A DNA stretch of 64,000 nucleotides, from positions 1,525,157-1,589,156 of the forward strand of contig OV696605.1 of the NCBI GenBank assembly GCA_927797885.1, read 5' to 3'. Both the position numbers and the translations under genes were made by a program. The DNA is from Gloeomargaritales cyanobacterium VI4D9. GTDB lineage: Bacteria > Cyanobacteriota > Cyanobacteriia > Gloeomargaritales > Gloeomargaritaceae. Shown in pieces: positions 8,257 to 17,327 of the stretch; position 1 is the stretch's first letter, and each line of letters starts with the position of its first letter. The notes beneath the pieces were generated by a model that saw only the letters and a program-made list of their open reading frames with translations, ran no database searches and was not told where the DNA came from.

Positions 8257-9468
8257 ATGCCTACCCCCTCCGAACTGCGGGATGCCTACAATGCCGGTGC
8301 CCGGTCGTTCCCCCAGGTGCAATTGGCGGGACAGATGTTGGAAGGGATCGTCCTGAATGAGGCATTCCTCGCCCGGGCCAACCTGCGGGGGGTCTATCTC
8401 TGTTATAGCCAGATGGTGGGGGTGAATTTATCCCAGGCCAACCTGCGGTATGGGGAACTGGTGCGGGTGAATTTGAAACAGGCCAACCTGAGTGAGGCGG
8501 ACCTGCGGGGGGCCAATCTCCTGGAGGCCAATCTCACCGGGGCGAGTTTGTTCCGGGCGCAGTTGGACGGTGCCAATCTCACCGAAGCCGACCTGGCCTA
8601 CGGGAATTTGCGCCAGGCCAGTTTGAGCGGTGCCACGTTATCCGGGTGCAACCTGCGGGCGGTGGCGATGCAGGGTGCCTATCTGGCTCGGGTTGCCCTG
8701 GCGGGGGCGGATTTGGGGGAGGCCAACCTGGAGGGGACGGTGCTGATCCAGGGGGAATTGAGCGGGGTGAGTTTGACCCAGGCCAACCTGCGGGGGGCGG
8801 ATTTGGCGGGCAGTAACCTCACCCGGGCAGACCTGTACCGGGCGGATTTGACCGGAGCCAACCTGATCCGAGCCAACCTGACGGCGGCGGAATTGGGGCG
8901 AGCCTGTCTGCGCCAAGCCTGTTTGAGTGCGGCCACCTTGAACCGAGCCATGTTGCAGGGGGCGGACCTGAACGGGGGGGAGGAATGGACCGATTTAAGT
9001 TCCGCCATTTTGACCGATGCCAATCTCACGGATGCGGACCTGCGGCGGGTCAACCTCACCCGCGCCAATTTAAGTGGTGCCGTGCTGATGGGGGCGGATT
9101 TGCGGGGGGCGCAACTGTGGGGCACCAATTTCACCAATGCCAACTTGGTGGGGGTCACCTTGGCGGGCACGGATTTACGCATGACCCTGCTGACGGATGC
9201 CAGAATGCACCGCTGTGACCTCTCCGGCTGTAATCTCCAGGGGGTAGATTTGAGTCGGCGGGAGCTAACCGGGGTGAATTTCCACCGGGCAGACCTGCGG
9301 GGTGCCAATCTCAGCCGGACGGTTCTGACCCAGGCGGACTTGATGGATGTGTTGCTGGAGGGAGCGGACTTGAGCGAAGCGGATTTGCGGGGGGCACGGC
9401 TGACTCAACAGGTGGCCGGGGCGAACCTCAAGGGTGCCCGCCTGCCCAACGGTCGCTTGGTTGCTTAG
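8257..9468 (+). CDS. Pentapeptide-repeat protein
   Basis: 403 aa made almost entirely of A(D/N)LXX pentapeptides (for example ANLSEADLRGANLLEANL), predicting a right-handed quadrilateral beta-helix. ATG at 8257 (MPTPSELRDAYNAG) is preferred to 8158 because the upstream 33 codons are not repeat-like and overlap the promoter zone of the divergent hydrolase. No transmembrane segment or kinase fusion is seen. Such proteins are very common in cyanobacteria and mostly have no known function; gyrase protection (MfpA/Qnr) is only one possibility and nothing here supports it specifically. Confidence 0.9.
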   Translation: MPTPSELRDAYNAGARSFPQVQLAGQMLEGIVLNEAFLARANLRGVYLCYSQMVGVNLSQANLRYGELVRVNLKQANLSEADLRGANLLEANLTGASLFRAQLDGANLTEADLAYGNLRQASLSGATLSGCNLRAVAMQGAYLARVALAGADLGEANLEGTVLIQGELSGVSLTQANLRGADLAGSNLTRADLYRADLTGANLIRANLTAAELGRACLRQACLSAATLNRAMLQGADLNGGEEWTDLSSAILTDANLTDADLRRVNLTRANLSGAVLMGADLRGAQLWGTNFTNANLVGVTLAGTDLRMTLLTDARMHRCDLSGCNLQGVDLSRRELTGVNFHRADLRGANLSRTVLTQADLMDVLLEGADLSEADLRGARLTQQVAGANLKGARLPNGRLVA

Positions 9469-9518
9469 CACCCGCTTCGGTTACAATTGGGAAGTGAATT
9501 AAAATTTCCGGCAACACC

Positions 9519-9641
9519 ATGACTCCAACCTTGGCGAATTTTTTGTATAGTTTGTTAGCGGGGACGTTGATTGTCGTGATTCCCGTCACAGCGGCGTTGA
9601 TCTTTGTTAGCCAAAAGGATAAAATCCGGCGGTCGTCCTAG
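9519..9641 (+). CDS. psbX: Photosystem II protein PsbX
   Basis: A 40-codon gene. The product starts [16 protein letters not shown], has one transmembrane helix (about residues 8-30), and ends [12 protein letters not shown], the characteristic PsbX tail. PsbX is a single-span subunit at the periphery of photosystem II near cytochrome b559, involved in quinone turnover. It lies 50 nt after the pentapeptide gene and 80 nt before ycf66; psbX-ycf66 adjacency is common in cyanobacteria. Confidence 0.93.
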   Translation: MTPTLANFLYSLLAGTLIVVIPVTAALIFVSQKDKIRRSS

Positions 9642-9720
9642 GAAATGCCATTTAGAATGGGCTTAGGCGTGAACCACTAAGGTCTCCGCCGCCTTGTATT
9701 GATCTGTAAAGGAGCCTGCC

Positions 9721-10434
9721 GTGGGTATTGGTATTCCCGCCCCGATTTTTCTGGGCATCATTTTGATTCTGGGAAGTTTGATTTTATTCTTCCTAGGGCG
9801 ATTGCGGCCTTCCCTGCGGCGGGACTCGGATGTAGTTTATGCGGTAATTGGTCTGCTGAGCGGGCTGATCCTGCTGGCGAATTTTGGGAATCTGGGGTTT
9901 GGGCTGGTTTTTCAACAGGTGTTGATGATCGGGGCATTGGTGGCCTTGACCTGGGAAAATTTAATTTTGCGGGGGAAAAATCCCCCCAACCGGGGCAGGG
10001 AAATTCCGCCCCGTCGCCCCCGGGAAAACTACACTCCCCCCAGTTATCGGGAAGCGGAATCCTACCGGGATTACCAACGGGACTATGACTACGAGGAAGC
10101 GCCCCGTCGCCCCAGTCGCCGTCGTAGCGAAGTGGTGCTTGACCCGGTGGATGCCTGGGAAGCGGAATTGCCCCAATCTCCCCGGGCACGGATGCGGGGA
10201 GAAGCTTCAAATCAACCCTCAACCCGCTATCGGGATTGGGATAGGGAGGAAACCGACCGGGATGAGGAAGAAACCGCTATTGTGACGGCGGCACCCCCCC
10301 GCCAGGAAGTTACTCCTCCCCGACCCCGCCGCCCACGCCCCCAATACCCCCCCCGCCGCAAGCGTCCCACTGACCTGGAATTAGATAATTTGGAATTGGA
10401 TAATTCCAATAACTTTGATGATGAGGATTTTTAA
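9721..10434 (+). CDS. ycf66: Ycf66 family protein
   Basis: 237 aa from GTG at 9721 (MGIGIPAPIFLG). Three hydrophobic segments in the first ~85 residues are followed by a long, low-complexity, Arg/Pro/Asp/Glu-rich cytoplasmic tail ending in repeats of LELDN. This is the architecture of Ycf66 proteins of cyanobacteria and some plastids; function unknown, thought to be thylakoid-related. The position after psbX supports the call. Confidence 0.88.
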   Translation: MGIGIPAPIFLGIILILGSLILFFLGRLRPSLRRDSDVVYAVIGLLSGLILLANFGNLGFGLVFQQVLMIGALVALTWENLILRGKNPPNRGREIPPRRPRENYTPPSYREAESYRDYQRDYDYEEAPRRPSRRRSEVVLDPVDAWEAELPQSPRARMRGEASNQPSTRYRDWDREETDRDEEETAIVTAAPPRQEVTPPRPRRPRPQYPPRRKRPTDLELDNLELDNSNNFDDEDF

Positions 10435-10483
10435 GCTACAAACGTCCTGAAACTCGGATCATGCCAAACATTATTTATGGGAA

Positions 10484-10718
10484 TACAGCCTATTTATCAA
10501 TTAAAGGATACAAAAAGCCTCGATTATCCTAAAGGCTTACCATGATTGACCTGCGGCAGGTGGGGTTCAACTGTATCCCATAACCACTCAAAAGACTGTA
10601 ACTTTATGCGAATAACGGGATTACAGTCTATCATCAATTAAAGGATACAAAAAGCCTCGATTGTCCTAAAACAGCAAGTGGGGTTCAACTGTATCCCATA
10701 ACTACTCAAAAGACTGTA
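10484..10718. repeat. Two copies of a second MITE-like family
   Basis: Copies at 10484-10600 and 10622-10718. Each starts TACAG(T/C)CTAT, contains AAAAAGCCTCGATT and GGGGTTCAACTGTATCCCAT, and ends AAAAGACTGTA, giving short terminal inverted repeats TACAGTCT. Further copies lie at 17239-18472 (split by an IS4 element) and, divergent, at 58551-58673. Confidence 0.75.
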
Positions 10719-10800
10719 CCTTCATAATCAAGGCGGTTTTATACCCTAAGATCATTGACTTTTTAAGTAGGCACTTTTCTAAATATGATGTGAGATTTGT

Positions 10801-11060
10801 GTAGCAATTTTAGACGGTCTATGTGAATCATAAAAGTTACTCAGAACCGAAGACGGGGGCGGTGCCCCTGCGACCCCTGTTCCATTTTCTTACAGCAATT
10901 TCAGTCTATGTGAATCATAGAAGCTACTCAGAACCAGAGACGGGGGCGGTGCCCCTGCGACCCCTGTTCCATTTTCTTACAGCAATTTCAGTCTATGTAA
11001 ATAATAAAAATTACTCAGAACCAGAGACGGGGGCGGTGCCCCTGCGACCTCTATGCTCAT
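10801..11060. repeat. 87-bp tandem repeat derived from the MITE core
   Basis: Nearly three copies with an 87-bp period (units begin at 10817, 10904 and 10991), each containing the MITE core GGGGGCGGTGCCCCTGCGAC. An open frame crosses it because 87 is a multiple of three, but there is no sign of a real gene. The last unit runs into GCGTGGTGTAGCC near 11066. Confidence 0.85.
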
Positions 11061-11143
11061 AGCGACAGCGTGGTGTAGCCATACTTAGTTAGAATTTTTA
11101 TATATTTACGATGCAGATGAGCTTAGGATAGATTGTAACTTCT

Positions 11144-12251
11144 CACAAGTGTTGAATCCTGCAATAAAACTTTACATATTTAGGCGTGGGACGACCCGAT
11201 TGAGCCAATGGACAAAATTCCACTCCTGCCGTATTAAGATTTGTATATATCGGAACTTATCTGCCAATTTACTTCCGTACATCCGTGGAACTTTTAACAG
11301 TTGCAATATCAAGTAAACTATTAAAATTACATAAATTTGAATGGTAATTCCATTCAAATTTTTACTCATCATTTTATCGAGCTTTAAGTTCATCTTTAGA
11401 AATTTCCATAGTACCTCTATCGCCCAGCGTTGTCTATAGGCTTCCCCTATCTCTTCATTACTCATTACATCCTCAGGAATATTGGTAGCTAAATAATAGT
11501 CTACTTTCTGTTGAACATTGCCAAAACAAACTACTCTCGCCTTACCTCGTTCTGTGGTGATATGATAGTTTTCATCCCATTTCCAATTCGACTTAATACG
11601 GATAATAAAAAGGGCATCATTTTCGATAAATTGTTCAAATACTTTGTGACTGCAAAACCCTCTATCCCCGACTGCGACTCCATTTTCCGGTAGCATTTTC
11701 ACAATATCTTCACCAAAATTAATCTCATGTGCCTGTCCAGGACTAACAATTAAATGACCAGTAGATTTCGTATCTTGATTCAAAGTGGTTATTAACTTTA
11801 CTTGGCGATAGCCTTGGAGCCAAAATAACTTACTCATCAGCGGTATTACGGTAGCATCAAAAGGACATAAAACCAACCTCTTTTCAGGATGAGCTTCCTC
11901 AATATAATGCAATAATTTATGATAAAGATGCATAAAAATTTGTGGGTCTCTTGTCTTGTTCGCCTTAGAAAACGTGGATAAGTCAACCTTAATGCCCGCA
12001 TGATTTAATTGGTAAAATAAGTCCCGTAAACTGTTGATTCCTTTGTCTAAAATGCCAGCAAACCAGATTGAACAAAATAAGCGAGAATTTAGAACTGGAT
12101 AATCATTAGTTGGCAGGTCTTTGAGTAAAAATTTGACAATCCCGGGAAAAGAATTGAATTTCATAGTTGTTTCATGTTTTGGTTTATATGAATTAGAATA
12201 CCATATTTTGACCCCTCTTTTTCTGCCTTTACCTACCTTTCAACACTTCTG
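11144..12251 (-). mobile_element. IS4-family insertion sequence, copy 1
   Basis: 1108 bp. Ends CACAAGTGTTGAA and, inverted, CAGAAGTGTTGAA. Flanked by a 9-bp direct duplication GTAACTTCT at 11135-11143 and 12252-12260. Same length and apparently same sequence as copies at 17328 and 57031. It is inserted in the last codons of tgt. Confidence 0.95.
11172..12164 (-). CDS. IS4-family DDE transposase (copy 1)
   Basis: 330 aa, intact. N-terminal helical DNA-binding part, then FDATVIPL (first catalytic Asp), VGDRGFCS (second Asp) and the IS4 signature Y-x2-R-x3-E-x6-K in YRQRWAIEVLWKFLKMNLK. The 9-bp target duplication fits the IS4 family. The reading frame is the same in all three copies, so the element was probably active recently. 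Confidence 0.95.
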   Translation of the reverse strand: MKFNSFPGIVKFLLKDLPTNDYPVLNSRLFCSIWFAGILDKGINSLRDLFYQLNHAGIKVDLSTFSKANKTRDPQIFMHLYHKLLHYIEEAHPEKRLVLCPFDATVIPLMSKLFWLQGYRQVKLITTLNQDTKSTGHLIVSPGQAHEINFGEDIVKMLPENGVAVGDRGFCSHKVFEQFIENDALFIIRIKSNWKWDENYHITTERGKARVVCFGNVQQKVDYYLATNIPEDVMSNEEIGEAYRQRWAIEVLWKFLKMNLKLDKMMSKNLNGITIQIYVILIVYLILQLLKVPRMYGSKLADKFRYIQILIRQEWNFVHWLNRVVPRLNM

Positions 12252-13329
12252 GTAACTTCTCTGCAAAATTCCCATTGATAATCCCTTGCCTTAAACCCAA
12301 AGTGAAACCCATCAATTCTGTCAAATTGTGAATCGAAAGCAGGGTGTAACCTAGTAATTCCCGGGAACGAAATAAATGACTGAGATAGGCGCGACTGAAA
12401 TGTTGACAGGTATAACAAGGACAGGTGCTATCCAAAGGGCGTTCATCCCGCTGAAAGGCACGATTTTTCAAATTCCAGCGCTCCCCCCGTACCAACACCG
12501 CCCCATGCCGTGCCAACCGGGTGGGAATCACACAGTCAAACAAATCCACCCCGGCACTGATCGCCAAAGCCATTTCCCGGTAGGTGCCCACCCCCATCAA
12601 ATAGCGGGGTTTGTCCTGGGGTAGGTAGGGGGCAACCGTCTTGACAATGTCATGAATTAACTCGCTCGGTTCCCCCACACTCACCCCGCCAATGGCATAA
12701 CCGGGGAGGTCATACTCGGTAATTTGTTGGGCGGATAACCGGCGCAATTCGGGATAAACACCCCCCTGGACAATGCCAAACAATGCCTGATCCGAACGGG
12801 CGTGGGCGTTGATACAGCGTTTTAACCACTGCGTCGTACGATTCACCGCATTTTTCACCTCGTCATAACTGGCAGGATAGGGGGGACATTCATCAAACGC
12901 CATGATCACATCCGCCCCTAGCGCATTTTGAATCTGGATGGATTTTTCCGGGGTGAAATGAATGAGGTCCCCGTTGCGGGGGGATTGAAAGGTCACACCC
13001 TCATCTGTAATTTGTCGTAATGAACTCAAACTAAAGACCTGAAACCCACCCGAATCGGTCAAGATGGGTCCCGACCAATTCATAAACCGGTGCAAGCCGC
13101 CGCAGTGCTGGACAATCTCCTCCCCCGGTTGCAGATGCAGGTGGTAGGTATTTCCCAAAATCATCTGCGCCCCCGTGTGCGCTAACTGGTCGGGAGCCAC
13201 CCCTTTCACCGTGCCCAAGGTGCCCACCGGCATAAAAGTTGGGGTCAGCACCGGTCCGTGGGGCGTGTAAAAGATGCCCGCCCGGGCGTGTCCAGCTGTT
13301 TTGATCACCCGAAAGGAAAAGGGTTGCAT
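12229..13329 (-). CDS. tgt: tRNA-guanine transglycosylase (queuosine), C-terminus replaced by IS
   Basis: Canonical bacterial Tgt, which swaps guanine-34 for preQ1 in tRNAs with GUN anticodons. Visible: DSGGFQ (D93), the nucleophile loop [13 protein letters not shown] (D266) and zinc ligands CPCYTC (C304, C306, C309) with H335. ATG at 13329; a GTG lies one codon upstream. The IS4 element entered the last codons. The ancestral reading frame, rebuilt across the 9-bp duplication, would end EKLQSILSSSAS, whereas now it ends [10 protein letters not shown] with an IS-encoded stop. Only the extreme C-terminus changes, so activity is probably kept. Divergent from typA. Confidence 0.93.
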   Translation of the reverse strand: MQPFSFRVIKTAGHARAGIFYTPHGPVLTPTFMPVGTLGTVKGVAPDQLAHTGAQMILGNTYHLHLQPGEEIVQHCGGLHRFMNWSGPILTDSGGFQVFSLSSLRQITDEGVTFQSPRNGDLIHFTPEKSIQIQNALGADVIMAFDECPPYPASYDEVKNAVNRTTQWLKRCINAHARSDQALFGIVQGGVYPELRRLSAQQITEYDLPGYAIGGVSVGEPSELIHDIVKTVAPYLPQDKPRYLMGVGTYREMALAISAGVDLFDCVIPTRLARHGAVLVRGERWNLKNRAFQRDERPLDSTCPCYTCQHFSRAYLSHLFRSRELLGYTLLSIHNLTELMGFTLGLRQGIINGNFAEKLPEVLKGR

Positions 13330-13403
13330 CACACATTCGCCCCAAACTCTGCTAAATTTTTAACAAGATTTAATTTTTTCTGTAGCCCTCATCCCCATTC
13401 TCT

Positions 13404-15194
13404 ATGACTGCCCACATCCGCAATGTCGCCATTATCGCCCACGTTGACCACGGCAAAACCACCCTGGTGGATGCCCTCCTGAAACAGGCGGGAGCCTTTC
13501 GACAAGGGGAGGAGGTGCCCACCTGTGTGATGGATTCCAACGACCTGGAGCGGGAGCGGGGGATCACGATTCTGTCCAAAAATACGGCAGTACGATATAA
13601 GGACTATTTGATCAACATTGTGGATACACCGGGACACGCTGACTTTGGGGGTGAGGTGGAACGGGTGTTGGGAATGGTGGAGGGGTGTTTGTTGATTGTG
13701 GATGTGAACGAAGGTCCGATGCCCCAGACCCGGTTTGTGTTGAAAAAAGCGTTGGAAAAGGGGTTGCGCCCGATTGTGGTGCTGAATAAAATTGACCGGC
13801 TGCGGACTGACCCCCATGTGGCTTTGAATAAGGTTTTGGATTTATTTTTGGAACTGGGGGCGGATGATGACCAATGCGAGTTTCCTTATCTGTTTGCTTC
13901 GGGAATGGCGGGTCATGCCCGTTTGCAATTGGAAGATGAGCCGGTGGATATGCAACCGTTGTTTGAATCGCTTTTGCACCATGTCCCGCCCCCGGCTGGG
14001 GATGAAAACAAGCCCTTACAATTGCAAGTCACGACCCTGGATTATTCCGATTATTTGGGGCGGATTGTGATTGGCAAAATCCACAACGGCAAAATTACCA
14101 GTGGGCAACAGGCGGCGTTGATCAATGCGGAGGGCAAAATTACCCGCTCAAAAATCACCAAGCTCCTGGGTTTTGAGGGGTTGAAACGGGTGGAATTGGA
14201 ATCTGCTAGTGCCGGTTATATCGTGGCGGTGGCGGGTTTTAGTGATGCCAATATCGGAGACACCATTACCTGTCCAGAAAACCCGATGGCTCTGCCTTTG
14301 ATCAAGGTGGATGAACCCACATTGCAAATGACGTTTTCAGTGAATGATTCTCCTTTTGCGGGTCAAGAGGGCAAATTTGTCACCTCTCGGCAGTTACGGG
14401 AACGGCTGATGCGGGAGTTGGAAACCAACGTGGCATTGCGGGTGGAGGAAGCGGAAACCACGGATAGTTTCCTGGTGTCGGGGCGGGGGGAATTGCACCT
14501 GGGAATTTTGATTGAAACCATGCGCCGGGAGGGCTATGAATTTCAGGTTTCCCAGCCCCAAGTAATCTACCGACAAATTGAGGGACAACCCTGTGAACCC
14601 TTTGAATATCTGGTGCTGGATGTGCCCGATGAAGCGGTGGGGAGTTGCATTGAAAAATTGGGGCAACGGCGGGGGGAAATGCAGGATATGCAAGCCGGGG
14701 GGAATGGTCGTACCCAGTTGGAATTTATCATTCCAGCACGGGGGTTGGTGGGCTTCCGGGGTGAATTTTTGCGCCTCACCCGGGGGGAGGGAATTATGAG
14801 CCATAGTTTCCTGGATTACCGTCCCCTAGCCGGGAGTGTGGAAACTCGCCGTAATGGGGTTTTGATTTCCATTGAAGAGGGAGAAGCCACGTTTTATGCC
14901 CTCAAAAATGCAGAAGACCGGGGGGTGTTTTTCATCAGTCCGGGCACCCGGGTGTACAAGGGCATGATTGTGGGGGAACACAACCGTCCCCAGGATTTGG
15001 AACTGAATGTGTGCAAAACCAAACAGTTAACCAATATGCGTTCGGCGGGGGCGGAAGAACTTACCCAATTGCAAACGCCGGTGGATATGAATTTGGAGCG
15101 GGCTTTGGAATATATTGGTCCCGATGAATTGGTGGAAGTTACGCCCAAATCCGTGCGCCTACGCAAATTGAATAAAAAGCTCGCCCGCCGTTAA
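13404..15194 (+). CDS. typA: Ribosome-associated GTPase BipA/TypA
   Basis: 596 aa, full family length. G1 AHVDHGKTT (residues 12-20), switch [15 protein letters not shown]4 NKIDR, then domain II/III with [17 protein letters not shown] and the C-terminal TypA-specific domain ending [13 protein letters not shown]. TypA is an EF-G-like GTPase that acts in 50S assembly and stress responses. Divergent from tgt (75 bp between starts), convergent with the Rieske gene, whose stop overlaps by 4 nt. Confidence 0.97.
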   Translation: MTAHIRNVAIIAHVDHGKTTLVDALLKQAGAFRQGEEVPTCVMDSNDLERERGITILSKNTAVRYKDYLINIVDTPGHADFGGEVERVLGMVEGCLLIVDVNEGPMPQTRFVLKKALEKGLRPIVVLNKIDRLRTDPHVALNKVLDLFLELGADDDQCEFPYLFASGMAGHARLQLEDEPVDMQPLFESLLHHVPPPAGDENKPLQLQVTTLDYSDYLGRIVIGKIHNGKITSGQQAALINAEGKITRSKITKLLGFEGLKRVELESASAGYIVAVAGFSDANIGDTITCPENPMALPLIKVDEPTLQMTFSVNDSPFAGQEGKFVTSRQLRERLMRELETNVALRVEEAETTDSFLVSGRGELHLGILIETMRREGYEFQVSQPQVIYRQIEGQPCEPFEYLVLDVPDEAVGSCIEKLGQRRGEMQDMQAGGNGRTQLEFIIPARGLVGFRGEFLRLTRGEGIMSHSFLDYRPLAGSVETRRNGVLISIEEGEATFYALKNAEDRGVFFISPGTRVYKGMIVGEHNRPQDLELNVCKTKQLTNMRSAGAEELTQLQTPVDMNLERALEYIGPDELVEVTPKSVRLRKLNKKLARR

Positions 15195-16222
15195 CTACGC
15201 CAGCGCAATACCTGGGAGGAAAGGGGGTTCACAAACGGGCGTTTTTCGAATACGGAACGGGCATATTCCTGCTTGATTTGGTGATACCAACGGGCTTGGG
15301 TATCCGCATCTTTGATTAACATTAAAGCGGGGTTATACTTCAACCCCTCCTGTTGTTTGATGACCATTTGGCGATCCTGTTCAAAAAACGTCCGCATAAA
15401 CCACCGCAAAATTGGTTTGGCGAGGGTGAACCCCGGATGGCTCCAATAGAACTGGGAAATCACCTGGGTTTGCTGGGCGGAAATCGGGGTAACGGTGGTT
15501 AAATTGGTGACCTGATGCCGGTCGCCCTGGACAATTTCAATCCGCACCCCTGGCAGATGAAATTGGATTTCCGTCTCAGGATTGGCTCCCAATAACCGAT
15601 AGAAAAAAGATGTTTTTAACAAACGATGTCGGCGCATCACAAACCCCAAGGGCAAGGGGTCAAATTGCTTGGATTTGACAAACAATTCCCCCCGGGAACG
15701 CCACCACCACACCTGATGCACAAAGGGACCGTGAGCCGGGTCCATGAGCCCCACAATCGCATGATCTACATAACAGGGAAAATCAAAGGATTCACTCAAT
15801 TGGGGGTGTTGGTTTGGGTCACCTGGAACCAGCGGGATGGGGACTTGGGGGTCAGATTCCTCCCCCAAATAAATCCAGAGATTTCCCTGCACCTCCCGCA
15901 CGGGATAGCTAGGCACGTTAATGCGGGAAATATCCAAATCCGTTGGGTCACACAGGGAGGGAATGTGCGTACATTGACCACCGGGATTGAACCGCCAACC
16001 GTGATAGCAACACATCAATTCTTCACCCAGCATTTTCCCATAGGAAAGGGGAATCCCCCGGTGGGGGCAAATATCCCGTAGGGCGAAGGCTTTACCGCTA
16101 GTGGTACGCCCAAAGAGGATGGGTTCCCCCAGAAACACTCGCCCCAAAACGCTCCCTGGGGGTAACTGCCTGGCAGGTAGGGCGAAATACCAAAGATTGC
16201 GGAGGAACATCGGTGATTCCAT
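15191..16222 (-). CDS. Rieske [2Fe-2S] non-haem iron oxygenase
   Basis: About 343 aa. Rieske cluster ligands CPHRG (C-x-H) and CCYHGW (C-x2-H), then the mononuclear-iron motif D-x2-H-x4-H in LMDPAHGPFVH. Resembles vanillate O-demethylase or Pao/Cao/PTC52-like ring-hydroxylating oxygenases; substrate unknown, chlorophyll catabolite or aromatic. Starts possible at ATG 16222 or 16210, with a TTG at 16231. A CAST-type transposon end sits at 16238, only ~16 nt upstream of the ATG, so the original promoter has probably been displaced. Confidence 0.85.
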   Translation of the reverse strand: MESPMFLRNLWYFALPARQLPPGSVLGRVFLGEPILFGRTTSGKAFALRDICPHRGIPLSYGKMLGEELMCCYHGWRFNPGGQCTHIPSLCDPTDLDISRINVPSYPVREVQGNLWIYLGEESDPQVPIPLVPGDPNQHPQLSESFDFPCYVDHAIVGLMDPAHGPFVHQVWWWRSRGELFVKSKQFDPLPLGFVMRRHRLLKTSFFYRLLGANPETEIQFHLPGVRIEIVQGDRHQVTNLTTVTPISAQQTQVISQFYWSHPGFTLAKPILRWFMRTFFEQDRQMVIKQQEGLKYNPALMLIKDADTQARWYHQIKQEYARSVFEKRPFVNPLSSQVLRWRS

Positions 16223-16237
16223 AGTTATCAAATGACC

Positions 16238-16280
16238 TGTACATTCTCACATTATTTGACGTTATCTCAAATTAGGGTAG
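16238..16280 (+). mobile_element. Isolated left-end sequence of a type V-K CAST-like transposon
   Basis: TGTACATTCTCACATTATTT and the following GACGTTATCTCAAATTAG closely match the left end at 24889 (TGTACAGTCTCAAATTATTT, GACATTATCTCAAATTAA). No transposase or matching second end is visible nearby. Confidence 0.65.
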
Positions 16281-16283
16281 TGC

Positions 16284-16384
16284 TATAGCAATCCTAAATA
16301 AAAATAGAATAGGGGTCGCAGGGGCACCGCCCCCGTCCCTGGTTCTGGAAAATTCTTGTTTGTAAATCAAGTAGGATTGCTATA
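16284..16384. repeat. MITE (TAGCAATCC family)
   Basis: Full-length copy with terminal inverted repeats TAGCAATCC/GGATTGCTA and central GGGGCACCGCCCC, between the CAST-end relic and the TnpB remnant. Confidence 0.85.
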
Positions 16385-16515
16385 TCTTTGTAATAGACAT
16401 CTTCGGAAAATAGTTCAACTATGGTAAAGTGGTAAAGATGATGATTCTCACTGAGATGTTATGAGCAGGTAGTGCTATCCAAGTAATGCTTCATTGTAGA
16501 AAGGGAAGAGAAGCA

Positions 16516-16975
16516 AGAATATACAGGCAACCTGATAGGAATTGATCTTGGGCTAAAACATTCCTACACTGACCAAAACGGAAATACCGTAGATTGTCCC
16601 ATAGCGAAGCGTGGCGTAGCCATAGTTTTTGCGCTGCAGTGACAAGCGGCTGAAAAGGCATCAACGTAAGTTGAGTAGGATGTTCGTGAAAGGAGCCAAA
16701 CCGCAGTCCAACAACTACCACAAACAGAGAAAACGACTAGGGAAGGTGCATCTAAAAGTCCAACGCCAGCGTAGAGACTGGGCGATTAAATTAGCCCGGT
16801 GTGTCGTGATGTCTAACGACAATACACGACCCAGGATTGCAGTTATTGCGGGCATCGAGTGCCGAAATCCTTATCCACCAGAACCCATGTTTGCCCTCGG
16901 TGCAAGGGGGTTGAGCTAGATAGAGACCACAACTCTTATGGATACTCCACGTTGTCAAAGTCTTGTGTAGCCTAA
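16516..16975 (+). pseudogene. TnpB (IS200/IS605-type) remnant
   Basis: Pieces of TnpB in several frames: GIDLGLKHSYTDQNGNTVD (RuvC-I region, about 16540-16596), LKRHQRKLSRMFVKGAK with WAIKLARCVVM (about 16648-16812), and CPRCKGVELDRDHNS (zinc finger/RuvC-III, about 16893-16935). Stop codons and frame changes separate them. A short repeat containing GCGTGGCGTAGCC lies inside at about 16600-16626. Not functional. Confidence 0.75.
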
Positions 16976-17106
16976 ACAATAGCCTCTATCTTCCACGACA
17001 TAACCTCTTTTGATACTCTCTAGCCTCCCTCCAGGGCATGACTTGATAGCCCCCAGAACGACTCTTATCCAGTTGCCAATCCTAATAAACACCCTGTGAT
17101 AGAAAA

Positions 17107-17207
17107 TATAGCAATCCTACTTGATTTACAAACAAGAATTTTCCAGAACCAAGGACGGGGGCGGTGCCCCTGCGACCCTTGTTCTAAACTCATTTGGGAT
17201 TGCTATA
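17107..17207. repeat. MITE (TAGCAATCC family), opposite orientation
   Basis: Full-length copy with the same terminal repeats and GGGGGCGGTGCCCC core, oriented opposite to the 16284 copy. Confidence 0.85.
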
Positions 17208-17327
17208 TATGTAGAGAGGCAGGATACCAACCCTCAATTACAGTCTATTTATCAATTAAAGGATGCAAAAAGCCTCGATTATTCCAAAGGCTTACGATGA
17301 TTGACCTAGGGCAAGTGGGGTTCAACT

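Noticed and set aside
8638-9308. Long minus-strand open frames opposite the pentapeptide gene
   Set aside because: The periodic repeat makes stop-free antisense frames; the plus strand shows a textbook pentapeptide pattern.
10817-11060. Possible second CRISPR array
   Set aside because: The repeated unit is contiguous at 87 bp without unique spacers; it is a tandem repeat.
10823-11062. Open reading frame of 79 codons with a 29-residue repeat (SEPETGAVPLRPL)
   Set aside because: It is just the 87-bp MITE-core tandem repeat read in frame; no ribosome-binding site, no codon bias, no homologue expected.
11511-11693. Short plus-strand frame inside each IS4 copy
   Set aside because: Antisense to the transposase and identical in all three copies only because the IS is.
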